A DNA stretch of 64,000 bases from Lysobacter enzymogenes (GTDB taxonomy: Bacteria > Pseudomonadota > Gammaproteobacteria > Xanthomonadales > Xanthomonadaceae). The notes beneath the pieces were generated by a model. The model was given only the letters and a program-made list of their open reading frames with translations, did not search any database and was not told the DNA's origin. The stretch spans positions 2,790,001-2,854,000 of the forward strand of contig NZ_CP067395.1 of NCBI RefSeq assembly GCF_017355525.1, read 5' to 3'. The position numbers and the translations under genes were made by a program. Position 1 is the first letter of the stretch, and every line of letters begins with the position of its first letter. Of this stretch, positions 35,346-45,776 are shown piece by piece.

Positions 35346-36758
35346 TTACGAACGCCCGTACACGTCCTCGAGCCGGACGATATCGTCCTCGCCCAGATAG
35401 CTGCCCGACTGCACTTCGATCAGCTCGACCGGCTCGGTGCCGCGGTTGCGCAGGCGATGCACGCTGCCGAGCGGAATGTAGGTGCTCTCGTTCTCGCGCA
35501 GCTCGAACACCTTCTCGTCGCAGGTGACCTCGGCCACGCCCGACACCACGATCCAGTGCTCGGCGCGCTTGTGGTGCTTCTGCAGGCTCAACACGCCGCC
35601 GGGCTTGACCTCGATGCGCTTGACCTGGAAGCGCGGGCCCATGTCGATGGAGTCGTAATTGCCCCACGGGCGGTAGACCTTGCGGTGGAACAAGTGCTCC
35701 TGGCGCCCGGCCTGCTTGAGCTTGTCGACGATGGTCTTGACGTCCTGCACCCGGTCCTTGCGCGCGACCAGGGTCGCGTCGGGCGTATCGACGATGACCA
35801 GGTCCTCGACGCCGATGGTCGCGATCATGCGCCGCTCCGACGCGCGCACCAGGCTGTCGCGGGTGTCGACCGAAATCACGTCGCCCTCGTAGCGGTTGCC
35901 GTCGTCGTCGCGCTCGGCCACCGCCCACAGCGACGACCACGAGCCGATGTCGCTCCAGCCGCAGCTGACCGGCACCACCGCGGCGCGGTCGGTCTTCTCC
36001 ATCACCGCGTAGTCGATGGAATTGTTCGGGCTGGCCGCGAACGCGTCCTTGCCGACGCGGATGAAGTCGAGGTCGCGGCTGGCCTGCGCGTAGGCGGCGC
36101 GCGCGGCTTCGAGGATGCCGGGCGCCAGCTTCTGCAGCTCGTCCAGATAACGCTGCGCCTTGAACAGGAACATGCCCGAGTTCCAGGCATAGGTGCCGGC
36201 GGCGACATAGCCTTCGGCGGTGGCCTGGTCGGGCTTCTCGACGAAGCGGCTGACCTTATAGCCGTCCTCGCCCAGCGCTTCGCCGCGGGCGATGTAGCCG
36301 TAGCCGGTTTCCGGGTAATCGGGGGTGATGCCGAAGGTGACCAGCCAGTCCTGCTCGGCCAGCACCGCGGCGCGCGCGACCGCGTCGCGGAACGCGTCGA
36401 CGTCTTCGATCAGGTGATCGGCCGGCAGCACCAGCATGGTCGCCGCGGGCTCTTGCGCGACCAGGTGCAGCGCGGCCAGGGCGATCGCCGGCGCGGTGTT
36501 GCGCGCGCTCGGCTCCAGCAGGATCGCGCCGTTGGCCACGCCGATGCCCTGCAACTGCTCGCCGACCATGAAGCGGTGGTCTTCGGCGCAGACGGTGACC
36601 GGGGCGCCGGTGTCGGGCAGCGCGTTGGCGCGCAGCAGGGTTTCCTGGAACAACGAGTGGTCGCCGATCAGCGAAAGGAATTGCTTGGGCTGATTCTGGC
36701 GCGACAGCGGCCACAGGCGCGAACCGCTGCCACCACTGAGAACGACGGGGTGAAGCAT
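35346..36758 (-). CDS. manC: Mannose-1-phosphate guanylyltransferase / mannose-6-phosphate isomerase
   Basis: A 470-residue bifunctional enzyme (the XanB/AlgA type) that makes GDP-mannose. The N-terminal nucleotidyltransferase starts LSGGSGSRLWPLSR and includes FVEKPDQATAEGY. The C-terminal cupin isomerase has RPWGNYDSIDMG, KPGGVLSLQKHHKRAEHWIV and EHW-type metal ligands. The ATG at 36758 (MLHPVVLSG) is the usual start. GDP-mannose is the substrate of the Gmd encoded at 50335-51309, so this gene feeds the D-rhamnose branch of the polysaccharide locus although it lies outside it. The gene is divergent from the mutarotase gene. Confidence 0.95.
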   Translation of the reverse strand: MLHPVVLSGGSGSRLWPLSRQNQPKQFLSLIGDHSLFQETLLRANALPDTGAPVTVCAEDHRFMVGEQLQGIGVANGAILLEPSARNTAPAIALAALHLVAQEPAATMLVLPADHLIEDVDAFRDAVARAAVLAEQDWLVTFGITPDYPETGYGYIARGEALGEDGYKVSRFVEKPDQATAEGYVAAGTYAWNSGMFLFKAQRYLDELQKLAPGILEAARAAYAQASRDLDFIRVGKDAFAASPNNSIDYAVMEKTDRAAVVPVSCGWSDIGSWSSLWAVAERDDDGNRYEGDVISVDTRDSLVRASERRMIATIGVEDLVIVDTPDATLVARKDRVQDVKTIVDKLKQAGRQEHLFHRKVYRPWGNYDSIDMGPRFQVKRIEVKPGGVLSLQKHHKRAEHWIVVSGVAEVTCDEKVFELRENESTYIPLGSVHRLRNRGTEPVELIEVQSGSYLGEDDIVRLEDVYGRS

Positions 36759-36932
36759 CCTGGCTCCAGATTTCGGAACGAAAAGGGGCGACAAGGATAG
36801 CCGAACCCCCGTTCGCGCCGGCTTCACGGCCGCTAAACCGGACGAGTCCGAGCCCCGGTACTATGACCGGCGTGCCAGCTTGGTTCGCTCCGCGCCGCCA
36901 TGCTGCCCCCCTCGCAGCCCACGGACGGAACG

Positions 36933-37775
36933 ATGAACGCGCCCAACCTGCCCGCTCCCCAGCACCTGAACGGCCCCGGCGACTCGCGGATCCAGGCCAG
37001 CGCGTTCGGCGCGCACCTGCTGTCGTGGCACTGCCGCGGCCGCGAGCGCCTGTACCTGAGCCCGAACGCCGGTTTCGGCGCCGGCAAGGCGATCCGCGGC
37101 GGCGTGCCGGTGATCTTCCCGCAGTTCGCCGAACGCGGCGACGGCCCCCGCCACGGCTTCGCCCGCACCCTGACCTGGGAGGCCGAACGGCAGCCGCAAC
37201 GGCTGTCGTTCCGGCTGCGCGACCGCGAGGAAACCCGCCGCCACTGGCCGCACCGGTTCGAGGCCGAACTCGACCTGGAACCCGGCGAAGACCGCCTGCG
37301 CATCGCCCTGACCGTACGCAACGCCGACCGCGCCGCGTTCGAGTTCAGCGCCGCCCTGCACACCTACCTGGCCGTGGCCGACGTCGCCGCGGCCCTGGTC
37401 CACGGGCTGGAAGACCGGCCGTACCTCGACTCGGCCGACGGCGGCGCGGCCCGCCCGGCCAGCGACGCGCCGGTGCGCTTCGACGGCGAGGTCGACCGCA
37501 TCTACCCCGACACCCGCCGGCCGCTGCGCATCACCGACGGCGAGCACATGCTGCGCTGCGAAGCCGAGGGCTTCGCCGACACCGTGGTGTGGAATCCCGG
37601 TGCCGAACTGGCCGCCGGCATGGCCGACCTGGAACCCGACGGCCACCGCCGCTTCGTCTGCGTGGAAGCCGCGCAGGTGCTGCAGCCGGTGCGGCTGGAA
37701 CCCGGCCAGGTCTGGACCGGGGCGCAGATCCTGGTGGTGGAAAGCTCGTCCTCGCAGTACCGCATCGGCGGCTGA
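36933..37775 (+). CDS. D-hexose-6-phosphate mutarotase (YeaD-like)
   Basis: A 280-residue aldose-epimerase-fold protein that interconverts anomers of glucose-6-phosphate-type sugars. Family motifs: [20 protein letters not shown] with the following FARTL (catalytic histidine region), and FVCVEAAQV near the C-terminus with the catalytic glutamate. The ATG at 36933 is preceded by GGACGGAA; a second in-frame ATG at 36900 is less likely. A TACTAT box at 36859-36864 could be the -10 of its promoter. It is divergent from manC, so both sugar-phosphate genes may be controlled from the same 174-bp gap. Confidence 0.88.
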   Translation: MNAPNLPAPQHLNGPGDSRIQASAFGAHLLSWHCRGRERLYLSPNAGFGAGKAIRGGVPVIFPQFAERGDGPRHGFARTLTWEAERQPQRLSFRLRDREETRRHWPHRFEAELDLEPGEDRLRIALTVRNADRAAFEFSAALHTYLAVADVAAALVHGLEDRPYLDSADGGAARPASDAPVRFDGEVDRIYPDTRRPLRITDGEHMLRCEAEGFADTVVWNPGAELAAGMADLEPDGHRRFVCVEAAQVLQPVRLEPGQVWTGAQILVVESSSSQYRIGG

Positions 37776-37882
37776 ACCGGGCCGGGGCGTCGCGCGGCCA
37801 CCGTCGCTGTGCCCGCGCGTCGCGCCCGCAAGCCTTGCCCGGCGCGGGTTTGCGGGCGACTGCGTCGGCTGGCCGTCTCCGC

Positions 37883-37888
37883 TACAAT
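37883..37888 (+). promoter_or_regulatory. etfBp: Possible -10 box of the etfBA operon
   Basis: TACAAT matches the sigma-70 -10 consensus at five of six bases and lies 54 bp before the etfB start. The matching -35 (TGCGTC at 37861) is weak. Confidence 0.4.
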
Positions 37889-37942
37889 CGAGGGCTGTCG
37901 GCCGTCCCCGGCCGCACACCCCCCACAAGGAAATCCCGCACG

Positions 37943-38689
37943 ATGAAGATCCTCGTCGGCTACAAGCGCGTGGTGGACTACAACGTCCGCATCCAGGTCA
38001 AACCGGACGGTTCCGGCGTGATCACCGACGGCGTCAAGCTGTCGGCCAACCCGTTCGACGAAATCGCCCTGGAAGAAGCGCTGCGCCTGCGCGACAAGGG
38101 CATCGCGACCGAAGTCGTGGTCGCCACCATCGCCCCCGCCGACGCCCAGGCGCACCTGCGCAACGGCCTGGCGATGGGCGCCAACCGCGCCGTGCACGTG
38201 GTCAGCGACCAGCCGATCCAACCGCTGACCGCGGCGCGCGCGCTGCTCAAGCTGATCGAGAAGGAACAGCCGGACATCGTCATCCTCGGCAAGCAGGCCA
38301 TCGACGACGACGCCAACCAGACCGGCCAGATGCTGGCCACGCTGTGGGGCCGCCCGCAGGCGACCTTCGCGTCCAAGCTCGAAGTAGCGGACGGCAAGGC
38401 CACGGTCACGCGCGAAGTCGACGCCGGCCTGGAAACCCTGGAAGTGGATCTGCCGGCGGTGGTCACCACCGACCTGCGCCTCAACGAGCCGCGCTTCATC
38501 AAGCTGCCCGACATCATGAAGGCCAAGAGCAAGCCGCTGGAGACCATCGCGTTCGCCGACCTCGGCGTCGACGCCGGCGACACGCTCAAGACCACCCATT
38601 ACGCGCCGCCGCCGAAGCGCAGCAAGGGCGTGATGGTCAAGGACGCGGCCGAACTGGTCGCCGCACTGAAGCAGAAGGGGTTGCTGTGA
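37943..38689 (+). CDS. etfB: Electron transfer flavoprotein beta subunit
   Basis: A 248-residue beta subunit of ETF, which collects electrons from acyl-CoA dehydrogenases. The start [17 protein letters not shown] and the signature stretch [17 protein letters not shown] followed by [10 protein letters not shown] are typical. The AMP-binding residues lie in [16 protein letters not shown]. The stop overlaps the etfA start in TGATG. ETF donates to the oxidoreductase at 30949-32604. In Xanthomonas etfA marks one border of the LPS locus, as it does here. Confidence 0.96.
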   Translation: MKILVGYKRVVDYNVRIQVKPDGSGVITDGVKLSANPFDEIALEEALRLRDKGIATEVVVATIAPADAQAHLRNGLAMGANRAVHVVSDQPIQPLTAARALLKLIEKEQPDIVILGKQAIDDDANQTGQMLATLWGRPQATFASKLEVADGKATVTREVDAGLETLEVDLPAVVTTDLRLNEPRFIKLPDIMKAKSKPLETIAFADLGVDAGDTLKTTHYAPPPKRSKGVMVKDAAELVAALKQKGLL

Positions 38690-39630
38690 TGAGCAAGGTA
38701 TTGATCGTCGCCGAACATCTGGAAGGCAAGCTCAACGCGTCGACCGCCAAGTGCGTGTCGGCCGCGCAGGCGCTCAAGCCCGAGTCCATCGACATCGTCG
38801 TGCTCGCCGCCGACCCGGCCGCCGTCGCCGCGCAGGCCGCGCAGATCGCCGGCGTGGCCAAGGTGCTGACCGTGGCCAACGCCGCCAACGCCAACGCCAT
38901 CGCCCAGGTCCAGGCGCCGCAGGTCGCCGCGGTCGCGAAGGGCTACAGCCACGTGTTCGGCCCCTCGACCACCTTCGGCAAGGACCTGATGCCGTGCGTG
39001 GCCGCGCTGCTCGGCGTGGCCCAGGTGTCGGACGTGATGGCGGTCGAAGCCAGCCACACCTTCAAGCGCCCGATCTACGCCGGCAACGCCATCGTCACCG
39101 TCGAAGCCCCGGCCGACCACGCCGTGGTCGCGACCGTGCGCACCGCCTCGTGGCCGGAAGCGGCCGGCGGCGGCAGCGCCGCGGTCGAAGCCGCGTCCGT
39201 CGACGCCGCCCTGCCCGCCCACACCCGCTACATCGGCCTGGCCGCCGGCAAGTCCGACCGTCCCGACCTGCAGAGCGCCAAGCGCGTCGTCTCCGGCGGC
39301 CGCGGCGTCGGCTCGCAGGAGAACTTCAAGATCATCTACGACTTCGCCGACAAGCTCGGCGCCGCCGTCGGCGCCTCGCGCGCCGCGGTCGACGCCGGCT
39401 ACGTCCCGAACGAACTGCAGGTCGGCCAGACCGGCAAGATCATCGCCCCCGAGCTGTACGTCGCCGTCGGCATCAGCGGCGCGATCCAGCACCTGACCGG
39501 CATCAAGGACGCCGGCACCATCGTCGCGATCAACAAGGACGGCGAGGCGCCGATCTTCGAGATCGCGGACATCGGGTTGGTGGGGGATTTGTTCAAGCTG
39601 TTGCCGGAGCTGGAAGCGGCGTTGGGCTGA
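38689..39630 (+). CDS. etfA: Electron transfer flavoprotein alpha subunit
   Basis: A 313-residue alpha subunit carrying the FAD site. [16 protein letters not shown] and the C-terminal FAD signature [16 protein letters not shown] with [17 protein letters not shown] are all present. The gene is translationally coupled to etfB. A terminator follows at 39709. It forms the conserved left border of the variable polysaccharide locus that begins 210 bp downstream. Confidence 0.96.
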   Translation: MSKVLIVAEHLEGKLNASTAKCVSAAQALKPESIDIVVLAADPAAVAAQAAQIAGVAKVLTVANAANANAIAQVQAPQVAAVAKGYSHVFGPSTTFGKDLMPCVAALLGVAQVSDVMAVEASHTFKRPIYAGNAIVTVEAPADHAVVATVRTASWPEAAGGGSAAVEAASVDAALPAHTRYIGLAAGKSDRPDLQSAKRVVSGGRGVGSQENFKIIYDFADKLGAAVGASRAAVDAGYVPNELQVGQTGKIIAPELYVAVGISGAIQHLTGIKDAGTIVAINKDGEAPIFEIADIGLVGDLFKLLPELEAALG

Positions 39631-39708
39631 GTAAGTGCTGGCAGGCCGCAGGGCGCCGTGGCGCGCCCTCGGCCTCCTCAGTCGTTCGCCGCCGCAAGCG
39701 TCTTCCTG

Positions 39709-39729
39709 AACCGGCCTCGCGCCGGTTTT
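39709..39729 (+). terminator. etfBA terminator
   Basis: An AACCGGC/GCCGGTT-type stem with a short loop, followed by TTTTC. It separates etfA from the polysaccharide genes. Confidence 0.65.
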
Positions 39730-39839
39730 CATCTTATAAGCGGTTGTGTACGGGTTCGCACGGAGCCCTCAAAATCCGGCAATCGAACCATCTTCCAGAT
39801 CGCGCGCCTGCCGCCCCGTACAACAAGAAGCGAGAGCTC

Positions 39840-40934
39840 ATGCAAATCAACGACCTTTCCGCCCGCATCAAGGCCAATGAGCAGGCGATCACCGGGGCGA
39901 TCCAGCGAGTGGTAGCCAGTGGCTGGCTGGTGCTTGGCCCCGAAGTGAAGCAATTCGAATCGGCCTTCGCACAATACCTGGGCACCGAGCATTGCATCAG
40001 CGTGGCCAATGGCACCGACGCAATCGAGCTGGCGCTGCGCTCGTTCGGCGTCGGTCCCGGCGACCGGGTTGCCACGGTCGCCAACGCCAGCATGTACACC
40101 GCGACTGCGGCGCAGGCTATCGGCGCCCAACCGTTCTTTCTCGACGTCGATCCGGATACCCGCAACATCACGCTCATCGAAGTAGAGCGGGCGATCGCCG
40201 CTGGCGTCCGGTTCGTCGTGGCGACTCACCTCTACGGCTTGGCCGCACCGGAAATCCTCCAGATCGCCCAGCGTTGCGCCGACAGCGGCGTAAAACTGCT
40301 GGAGGATTGCGCGCAAGCCCACGGCGCGCGGGTCGACGGCCGCATGGTCGGCACCTTCGGCGACGCCGCCAGCTTCAGCTTCTATCCCACCAAGAACCTC
40401 GGCGCCCTCGGCGACGGCGGAGCGGTGACCACCCGCCATGCCGACATCGCCGAACGCATTCGTCGCCTTCGTCAGTACGGCTGGACCGACAAGTACAAGG
40501 TCGAATTCGCCGGCGCGCGCAACACCCGGCTCGATGAAATGCAGGCCGCGGTCCTGTCGGCGTTCCTGCCGGGCCTGGATGCCGGCAACGAGCGCCGGCG
40601 CGAAATCGCCGCGCGCTACAACGCCGGCATCCGCCACCCGCAGATCCAGCTGCCAGTCGCCGCAGGGCCGGAATACGTCGGCCATCTGTACGTCTTGCGC
40701 AGCGCGCAGCGAGATTCGCTGCGTCAGCACCTGCGCGCTGAGGGTATCGCGTCCGACATCCACTACCCGATCCCCGATCACCGCCAGCCCGTGTTCGGCG
40801 ACCTCTATGCCGACGTCCACCTGCCCAATACCGAGCGTCTGGCGACGGAAATCCTGACCTTGCCCTGCTATCCGGAAATGACCGACGCGCAAGTCGATCA
40901 GGTCGTCGCGAGCGTCAACTCATGGCGGCCGTAA
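39840..40934 (+). CDS. Nucleotide-sugar aminotransferase (DegT/DnrJ/EryC1/StrS family)
   Basis: A 364-residue PLP enzyme that aminates a keto-sugar nucleotide. The PLP lysine is Lys185 in SFYPTKNLGALGDGG, and DCAQAHGA precedes it as usual. With the 3,4-ketoisomerase domain encoded two genes on, the likely substrate is dTDP-3-keto-6-deoxyhexose and the product a 3-amino-3,6-dideoxy sugar (FdtB or QdtB role). It is comparable to WxcK of the Xanthomonas campestris wxc cluster as I recall it. It begins the plus-strand glycan operon; the next gene overlaps by 13 bp. The 210-bp leader contains AT-richer sequence (TATAAG at 39735) but no clear promoter. Confidence 0.88.
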   Translation: MQINDLSARIKANEQAITGAIQRVVASGWLVLGPEVKQFESAFAQYLGTEHCISVANGTDAIELALRSFGVGPGDRVATVANASMYTATAAQAIGAQPFFLDVDPDTRNITLIEVERAIAAGVRFVVATHLYGLAAPEILQIAQRCADSGVKLLEDCAQAHGARVDGRMVGTFGDAASFSFYPTKNLGALGDGGAVTTRHADIAERIRRLRQYGWTDKYKVEFAGARNTRLDEMQAAVLSAFLPGLDAGNERRREIAARYNAGIRHPQIQLPVAAGPEYVGHLYVLRSAQRDSLRQHLRAEGIASDIHYPIPDHRQPVFGDLYADVHLPNTERLATEILTLPCYPEMTDAQVDQVVASVNSWRP

Positions 40935-41872
40935 CTTTCAGCACGATCATCCCGGTCTACAAGAACGAGGGATCGATCCCGCAGTTGCTGCAGGCGCTGA
41001 CCGAGATGCATCGAGCGCTGGACGGGAAGATGGAAGCCGTACTCGTCGTCGACGGCAGTCCGGACCAGTCCTACGCATTGTTGCGCGCAGCGCTTGACGG
41101 ACTCGAGTTTCCGGCCCAGTTGCTGGTCCATTCGCGCAATTTCGGATCGTTTCCCGCTATCCGCACCGGATTGGCCGCCGCACGCGGCCACTATTTCGGC
41201 GTCATGGCCGCCGACCTTCAGGAACCGCCCGAGCTGCTGATAGCCTTCTTCAAGGCATTGCGGGCGGACGAGTGCGACGTGGCCATCGGTACACGCACCG
41301 GACGCAAGGACCCCCTGATGTCGCGAATGGCCTCGAACATCTTCTGGGGGCTGTATCGCCGTCTGGTGGTGCGCGAGATGCCGGAGGGCGGCGTGGACGT
41401 GTTCGGTTGCAACCAGGCTTTCCGCGACCAGTTGCTGCGCCTGGAAGAATCGCGCTCGTCCCTGATCGCGCTGATCTTTTGGCTAGGCTTCCGACGCAAG
41501 CTCGTCAGCTACGAGCGGCTCGAGCGCGAACACGGAAAATCGGCATGGACGCTGCGCAAGAAGGTCGAATACATGATGGATAGCGTGTTCGCCTTCACCG
41601 ACTACCCCATAAAGCTGTTGATTCGTGCAGGCGCTGCAGGATCGGCGCTGTCGCTGATGCTGGGCGCGATGGTGCTGATCGCCTCGATCAGCGGCCACAT
41701 TACCGTGCCTGGCTATGCCGCGACCATGCTGGTCGTGCTGTTCTTCGGCACGCTCAATCTGCTCGGGCTCGGCTTGGTCGGAACCTATGCATGGCGCGGG
41801 TACGAAAACAGCAAGCAACGGCCTCTGGCCGTGGTCTGCATGCAACACGCCAACGATCAGGAAGCGCAATGA
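40922..41872 (+). CDS. GT2 glycosyltransferase with C-terminal membrane helices (GtrB-like)
   Basis: A 316-residue family 2 glycosyltransferase. The cytosolic GT-A domain (1-225) has [22 protein letters not shown] and [12 protein letters not shown], the pattern of dolichol-phosphate-sugar and undecaprenyl-phosphate-sugar synthases. Two hydrophobic helices close the chain (about 233-260 and 266-295). This layout is that of GtrB/ArnC, which load a sugar on undecaprenyl phosphate. Its start overlaps the aminotransferase by 13 bp and its stop overlaps the next gene (ATGA). The likely sugar is the amino-dideoxyhexose made by its neighbours. Confidence 0.88.
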   Translation: MAAVTFSTIIPVYKNEGSIPQLLQALTEMHRALDGKMEAVLVVDGSPDQSYALLRAALDGLEFPAQLLVHSRNFGSFPAIRTGLAAARGHYFGVMAADLQEPPELLIAFFKALRADECDVAIGTRTGRKDPLMSRMASNIFWGLYRRLVVREMPEGGVDVFGCNQAFRDQLLRLEESRSSLIALIFWLGFRRKLVSYERLEREHGKSAWTLRKKVEYMMDSVFAFTDYPIKLLIRAGAAGSALSLMLGAMVLIASISGHITVPGYAATMLVVLFFGTLNLLGLGLVGTYAWRGYENSKQRPLAVVCMQHANDQEAQ

Positions 41873-42822
41873 ACAACGTCAAGATCCATGAAACCGCAGA
41901 CGTGCAGTCGACCCAGATCGGTGCCGGCACCACGATATGGCAGTCCGCCGTAGTCCTGTCCGGCGCGCGCATCGGTACCGACGTCAATCTGTGCGCCCAC
42001 ACTTTCGTCGAAAACGACGTCGTGATCGGCGATCGCGTGACCGTCAAGTCCGGCGTCTATCTGTGGGACGGAATCCACATCGACGATGATGTATTCATCG
42101 GACCCAACGTAACTTTCACCAACGACAAATTCCCGCGTTCGAAGGTCTATCCGGATCAATTCCTGAAGACCCGTATCGAAGCCGGCGCTTCGATCGGCGG
42201 AGGCGCGGTGATCTTGCCGGGCGTGGTGATCGGCCGTTACGCGATGGTCGGCGCAGGCGCCGTGGTGACTAAATCGGTTCCGCCCTACGCCATTGTCTAC
42301 GGTTCGCCCGCTCGCATCGCCGGCTACGTCGAGAATGCCGCGACTCCCGGCGGCAAGCCCGTGGAAAGCCTCCCCGACAACGGCCCTGCGACGCACTCCG
42401 TCGGCGTCAAGGGCGTGACCGTGCACCGCTTCAAATCGGTCCAGGACATGCGCGGCGCGCTGACCGTCGGCGAATTCCCCAGGGATATCCCATTCGAGCC
42501 CAAGCGTTACTTCCTGGTGTTCGACGTCCCCAGCGAAAAGACGCGTGGCGAGCATGCGCACCACCGCTGCGAACAGTTCCTGATCTGCGTGAAAGGCAGT
42601 TGCGCGGTCGTGGCCGACGACGGCGAATCGCGCTGCGAAGTGCTGCTGGATTCGCCGGACAAGGGCATCTACCTGCCGGCCATGACCTGGGGCATCCAGT
42701 ACAAGTATTCCAGCGATGCCGTGCTACTGGTATTCGCGTCGCATCCGTACGAGGCCGACGACTACATCCGCAACTATTCCGAGTTCCTGGAACTGGCCAA
42801 CGCCGATCCGGCCCGCCGATGA
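41869..42822 (+). CDS. wxcM: Bifunctional sugar N-acyltransferase / dTDP-sugar 3,4-ketoisomerase (WxcM/FdtD-like)
   Basis: A 317-residue fusion. Residues about 4-150 form a left-handed beta-helix acyltransferase, with hexapeptide repeats such as [13 protein letters not shown] and [14 protein letters not shown] and the family text [15 protein letters not shown]. Residues about 182-317 are a cupin of the FdtA/QdtA type, with [13 protein letters not shown] (226-238) providing the catalytic histidines and a typical YFLVFDV strand. The Xanthomonas WxcM and Shewanella FdtD proteins have this same order and make dTDP-Fuc3NAc together with an aminotransferase. Whether the product has fuco or quino configuration, and which acyl group is added, cannot be read from sequence. 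ATGA overlaps at both ends. Confidence 0.9.
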   Translation: MNNVKIHETADVQSTQIGAGTTIWQSAVVLSGARIGTDVNLCAHTFVENDVVIGDRVTVKSGVYLWDGIHIDDDVFIGPNVTFTNDKFPRSKVYPDQFLKTRIEAGASIGGGAVILPGVVIGRYAMVGAGAVVTKSVPPYAIVYGSPARIAGYVENAATPGGKPVESLPDNGPATHSVGVKGVTVHRFKSVQDMRGALTVGEFPRDIPFEPKRYFLVFDVPSEKTRGEHAHHRCEQFLICVKGSCAVVADDGESRCEVLLDSPDKGIYLPAMTWGIQYKYSSDAVLLVFASHPYEADDYIRNYSEFLELANADPARR

Positions 42823-43241
42823 GCGAATCGCGCTTTCAGACCAGGCGCTGGCTGCGCTTCCTGATCGGAGGCGCGACGAACACCGCGTTCACCTACGCGC
42901 TTTATCTGGCCTTGAACACGATAGTGTCCTACCAGACCGCGTACCTGATCGCCTACGTGCTCGGCGTATTGTTCGCTTACTGGTTCAACGCGACGATCGT
43001 GTTCCGGGTGCCGCTGTCGTGGAAGGGATTGCTGTCGTACCCCATCGTCTACGTGGTTCAGTACGCCGCATCGGCCGCACTGCTTGCGGTGCTGGTCGAG
43101 TTCCTGCGGATCCGCGAATCGGTCGGGCCGCTGATCGTGACCGCAGCGATGATCCCCGCAACCTATGTGATGAACAAATTCGTGCTCGGCCGGAGCAGCA
43201 AGTCTTCCGGACGGACTGTCACGCAAGAGGAAAGTGAATGA
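42819..43241 (+). CDS. GtrA family membrane protein
   Basis: A 140-residue protein with four membrane helices and the GtrA signature [20 protein letters not shown] near the N-terminus, and [12 protein letters not shown] in the second loop. GtrA proteins flip undecaprenyl-phosphate-linked sugars to the periplasmic side. It follows the GtrB-like transferase and ketoisomerase in a run of ATGA-coupled genes and precedes the large membrane protein, giving the classic three-part arrangement of periplasmic glycan modification. Comparable to WxcN by position. Confidence 0.88.
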   Translation: MSESRFQTRRWLRFLIGGATNTAFTYALYLALNTIVSYQTAYLIAYVLGVLFAYWFNATIVFRVPLSWKGLLSYPIVYVVQYAASAALLAVLVEFLRIRESVGPLIVTAAMIPATYVMNKFVLGRSSKSSGRTVTQEESE

Positions 43242-45490
43242 AAGCTCCCCCAACCGATATGCCAAACACCTTTTCAGGCCCAAGGCCTTTATTCGGGGTC
43301 CTTGTAGGCGAATGGCCGTGGTGGGCCGCGGGAGCGGTTTTCTGCTTCTTTCTCGCCAGCGTCTTGATGTCGGGCTGGCCCGAAGGCCTGGTGCCCAACA
43401 CCCAGTATCCTTATACCTACGTCGGAGACGCGCTGAGCCACTACTGGATGGTGGAACGCGTCATCGAAGGCTGGATATCGGACAACCCCCGCAGCGGCTA
43501 TCCGTTCGGATCGAATTTTCTCGACTATCCCAATTCCGACGCCGGCAACCTCCTCATCCTCAAGCTGCTGGGCACGATTACCGGCAACTTCTACTCCGCC
43601 GTCAATCTCTACTATTTGTTGAGCTTTTCCGCGGTTTTCGTGTCGGCTTTCTGCGTACTGCGTTCGATCGACCTGTCCAGGCCCCTGGCTATCAGCGCTG
43701 CGGTGCTCTATGCCTTCGCCTCGTTCCACTTCCTCAGGCTCGGACACCTGTTTTACAACTGGTACTTCGTCGCGCCGCTGTTCTTCTACGCAGGCTTGCG
43801 GATTTATCTCGGCGGCCCCGTTCGGATCTTCAAAGGCCGCAGTTGGCTGGGAATCGCCGGGATGACCGTCGGTTTCATTCTGCTGGCGTCATTCGGCATC
43901 TATTACGCCTTCTTCGGAATCGTCATCCTCGCAGTGGCCGGCCTTGCCGCCTGGGTCAAGACCGGACAGTTCCGATCGATGCTGCCCGCCGTCGCCGCAG
44001 CAACGCTGGTCGCCGCGGGCGCCCTCCTCAATCTCACGCCCAGCCTCGTCAACCGCCATATCAACGGCGTGAACCCGGAAGCGGTGTCGAGATCGGCGGT
44101 GCAGAGCGAACACTACGCGCTCAAGTTCGCCCAACTGGTTTTGCCGAGAGCGGGCCATCGCGTCCCGAGCCTGGCCAAGATCGCGGACAAGTACAACTCG
44201 GCCTTCCCGCTGGTGAACGAGAATTTCATCGCGTCGATGGGGCTGCTCGCCTCGCTCGGCCTGGGTATTTCCTGCATTCTGGCGTTGGTCAAGTTCGCCG
44301 GAGGAAGGGTCGACGAACGCCTGAACTTCCTGACGTTGTTGACCGCGATACTCTTCATGTTCGGAACCATCGGGGGATTCGGAGTCATTTTCTCCGCGGT
44401 ATTCTCCCCCTCGCTGCGCAGTTGGAACCGGATCAGCATATTCATCGCCTTCGGCTCGATCACCACGTTCTTCATCGCTTTGCAGTTGCTTGCGCATCGC
44501 TATTTGAAGCCGGCTCGCATCAGCGCGGCCCTGGCCGGCGCCGCGATCGTCCTAAGCGTGCTCGGTTTGTACGACCAGACGACCCCGGTCTGCCGTTCGT
44601 GCAACGTACAGAACAAGCAAGCCTTCGATTCCGACCGCAGCTTCGTCAACTCGATCGAACAGGCCCTGCCGCCCGGCAGCGCGATCTATCAACTGCCCTA
44701 CATGCCGTTCCCGGAGCCGCCGCCCGTCCACAACCTTGTGGGCTACGAGCTGGCGATGGGCTTCCTGCAGTCCAAGTCGCTTCATTGGAGCTACGCGGGC
44801 ATGCGCGGCCGCCACGGAGACGTGTTTTATCGGAATCTTGCCAGCAAGCCGATCGAGCAACAGCTCGCGGTGATCGAGCGGATGGGGTTCGCAGGCATCT
44901 ACATCGACCGCCGCGGCTTCGAGGACAATGCGAATGCGTTGGTCGATACCTTGCTGCAGAAATTCGGCGCCGAATCGATGTTGATCCGGGACGACGATGA
45001 GATAGTTTTCTTCAAGATCAAACCCGATGGGCAAGGCGCGCGAAAGGCTACGACGGACGACAGCGCTGCGGCCTTCGCCCAGGCGGCGATCTTTTCCAAG
45101 AGCTCTTTGCCGAAGTTCGTTAGCGCAGTGAACGGAATGTCGCCCGTGGAATCCTGGGGCCGGTGGTCGGATGGCAACCTCGCTCCGACCATACGCATCG
45201 ATTTGTCCCGCCCGTTGCCCGACAAATTCACGTTAGCGCTGACTCTGCGTGCGTTCCAGTCCGTCAATCAGGACTTCAGCGTAAAGATCGGATCGCAGGT
45301 CCACCGCTTACGGGCTGGGGACGAGCCCACGCAGTTGCGTCTGCCCGTCGACCTTGCGGGCGAATCGGTCCGCACCATCGAGATCATCCCGAGCAAGCCG
45401 ATCTCTCCGCGCGAATTGGGCATCAACGACGACGGACGCAAGCTGGGCTTGGGCCTGATGCGCCTGCACGTCGAGAAGTACGCGCCGTAG
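43238..45490 (+). CDS. Large multi-spanning membrane protein, candidate GtrC-type glycosyltransferase
   Basis: A 750-residue protein. Residues about 28-470 contain around eleven hydrophobic segments; the last 270 residues are soluble and probably periplasmic, ending in a beta-rich domain (from about 640; DUF7024-like in appearance). After the first helix comes a loop with YTYVGDALSHYW, whose Asp64 sits where GT-C enzymes keep their catalytic acid. I infer a GT-C transferase that moves the undecaprenyl-linked amino sugar onto the polysaccharide, because it follows GtrB- and GtrA-like genes. No homologue name is certain. It is comparable in place to WxcO. The gene is visibly less GC-rich than the housekeeping genes. 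Confidence 0.7.
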   Translation: MKAPPTDMPNTFSGPRPLFGVLVGEWPWWAAGAVFCFFLASVLMSGWPEGLVPNTQYPYTYVGDALSHYWMVERVIEGWISDNPRSGYPFGSNFLDYPNSDAGNLLILKLLGTITGNFYSAVNLYYLLSFSAVFVSAFCVLRSIDLSRPLAISAAVLYAFASFHFLRLGHLFYNWYFVAPLFFYAGLRIYLGGPVRIFKGRSWLGIAGMTVGFILLASFGIYYAFFGIVILAVAGLAAWVKTGQFRSMLPAVAAATLVAAGALLNLTPSLVNRHINGVNPEAVSRSAVQSEHYALKFAQLVLPRAGHRVPSLAKIADKYNSAFPLVNENFIASMGLLASLGLGISCILALVKFAGGRVDERLNFLTLLTAILFMFGTIGGFGVIFSAVFSPSLRSWNRISIFIAFGSITTFFIALQLLAHRYLKPARISAALAGAAIVLSVLGLYDQTTPVCRSCNVQNKQAFDSDRSFVNSIEQALPPGSAIYQLPYMPFPEPPPVHNLVGYELAMGFLQSKSLHWSYAGMRGRHGDVFYRNLASKPIEQQLAVIERMGFAGIYIDRRGFEDNANALVDTLLQKFGAESMLIRDDDEIVFFKIKPDGQGARKATTDDSAAAFAQAAIFSKSSLPKFVSAVNGMSPVESWGRWSDGNLAPTIRIDLSRPLPDKFTLALTLRAFQSVNQDFSVKIGSQVHRLRAGDEPTQLRLPVDLAGESVRTIEIIPSKPISPRELGINDDGRKLGLGLMRLHVEKYAP

Positions 45491-45776
45491 CGCGAACTAG
45501 CGATTGCCGCTGCCTATGCTGCAGCGGCTTCGCGTCCCCGCGTTCGTTGCGAACGAGGCGACTGCTGCCGCGGGGAATTCTTCCCGGCCGGGCTTTGCCG
45601 CAAGACGCGGCTGTGGCCGCCCTTTCCAAGGGCGGCCCGCTTCTGGCACGATTCCGACGCCAGCGCGGCACACGGCCAGAAGCCAGATTCTCGCCGGTGC
45701 GCCCCGGCCGGCCGCGGAAGCTGCGAATTCACGGCAGATAAGCCAAACTAGCTCATCCCGACAGCAGGATCAGCGA
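45491..45776. other. Intergenic, one hairpin
   Basis: A 286-bp gap. A 9-bp stem GCCGCCCTT/AAGGGCGGC (45616-45636) could be a terminator of the plus operon but lacks a T-run. No coding frame is convincing. Confidence 0.4.

Noticed and set aside
39631..39839. Leader of the glycan operon checked for a JUMPstart/ops element typical of RfaH-controlled polysaccharide operons.
   Set aside because: No GGCGGTAG core was found in this region.
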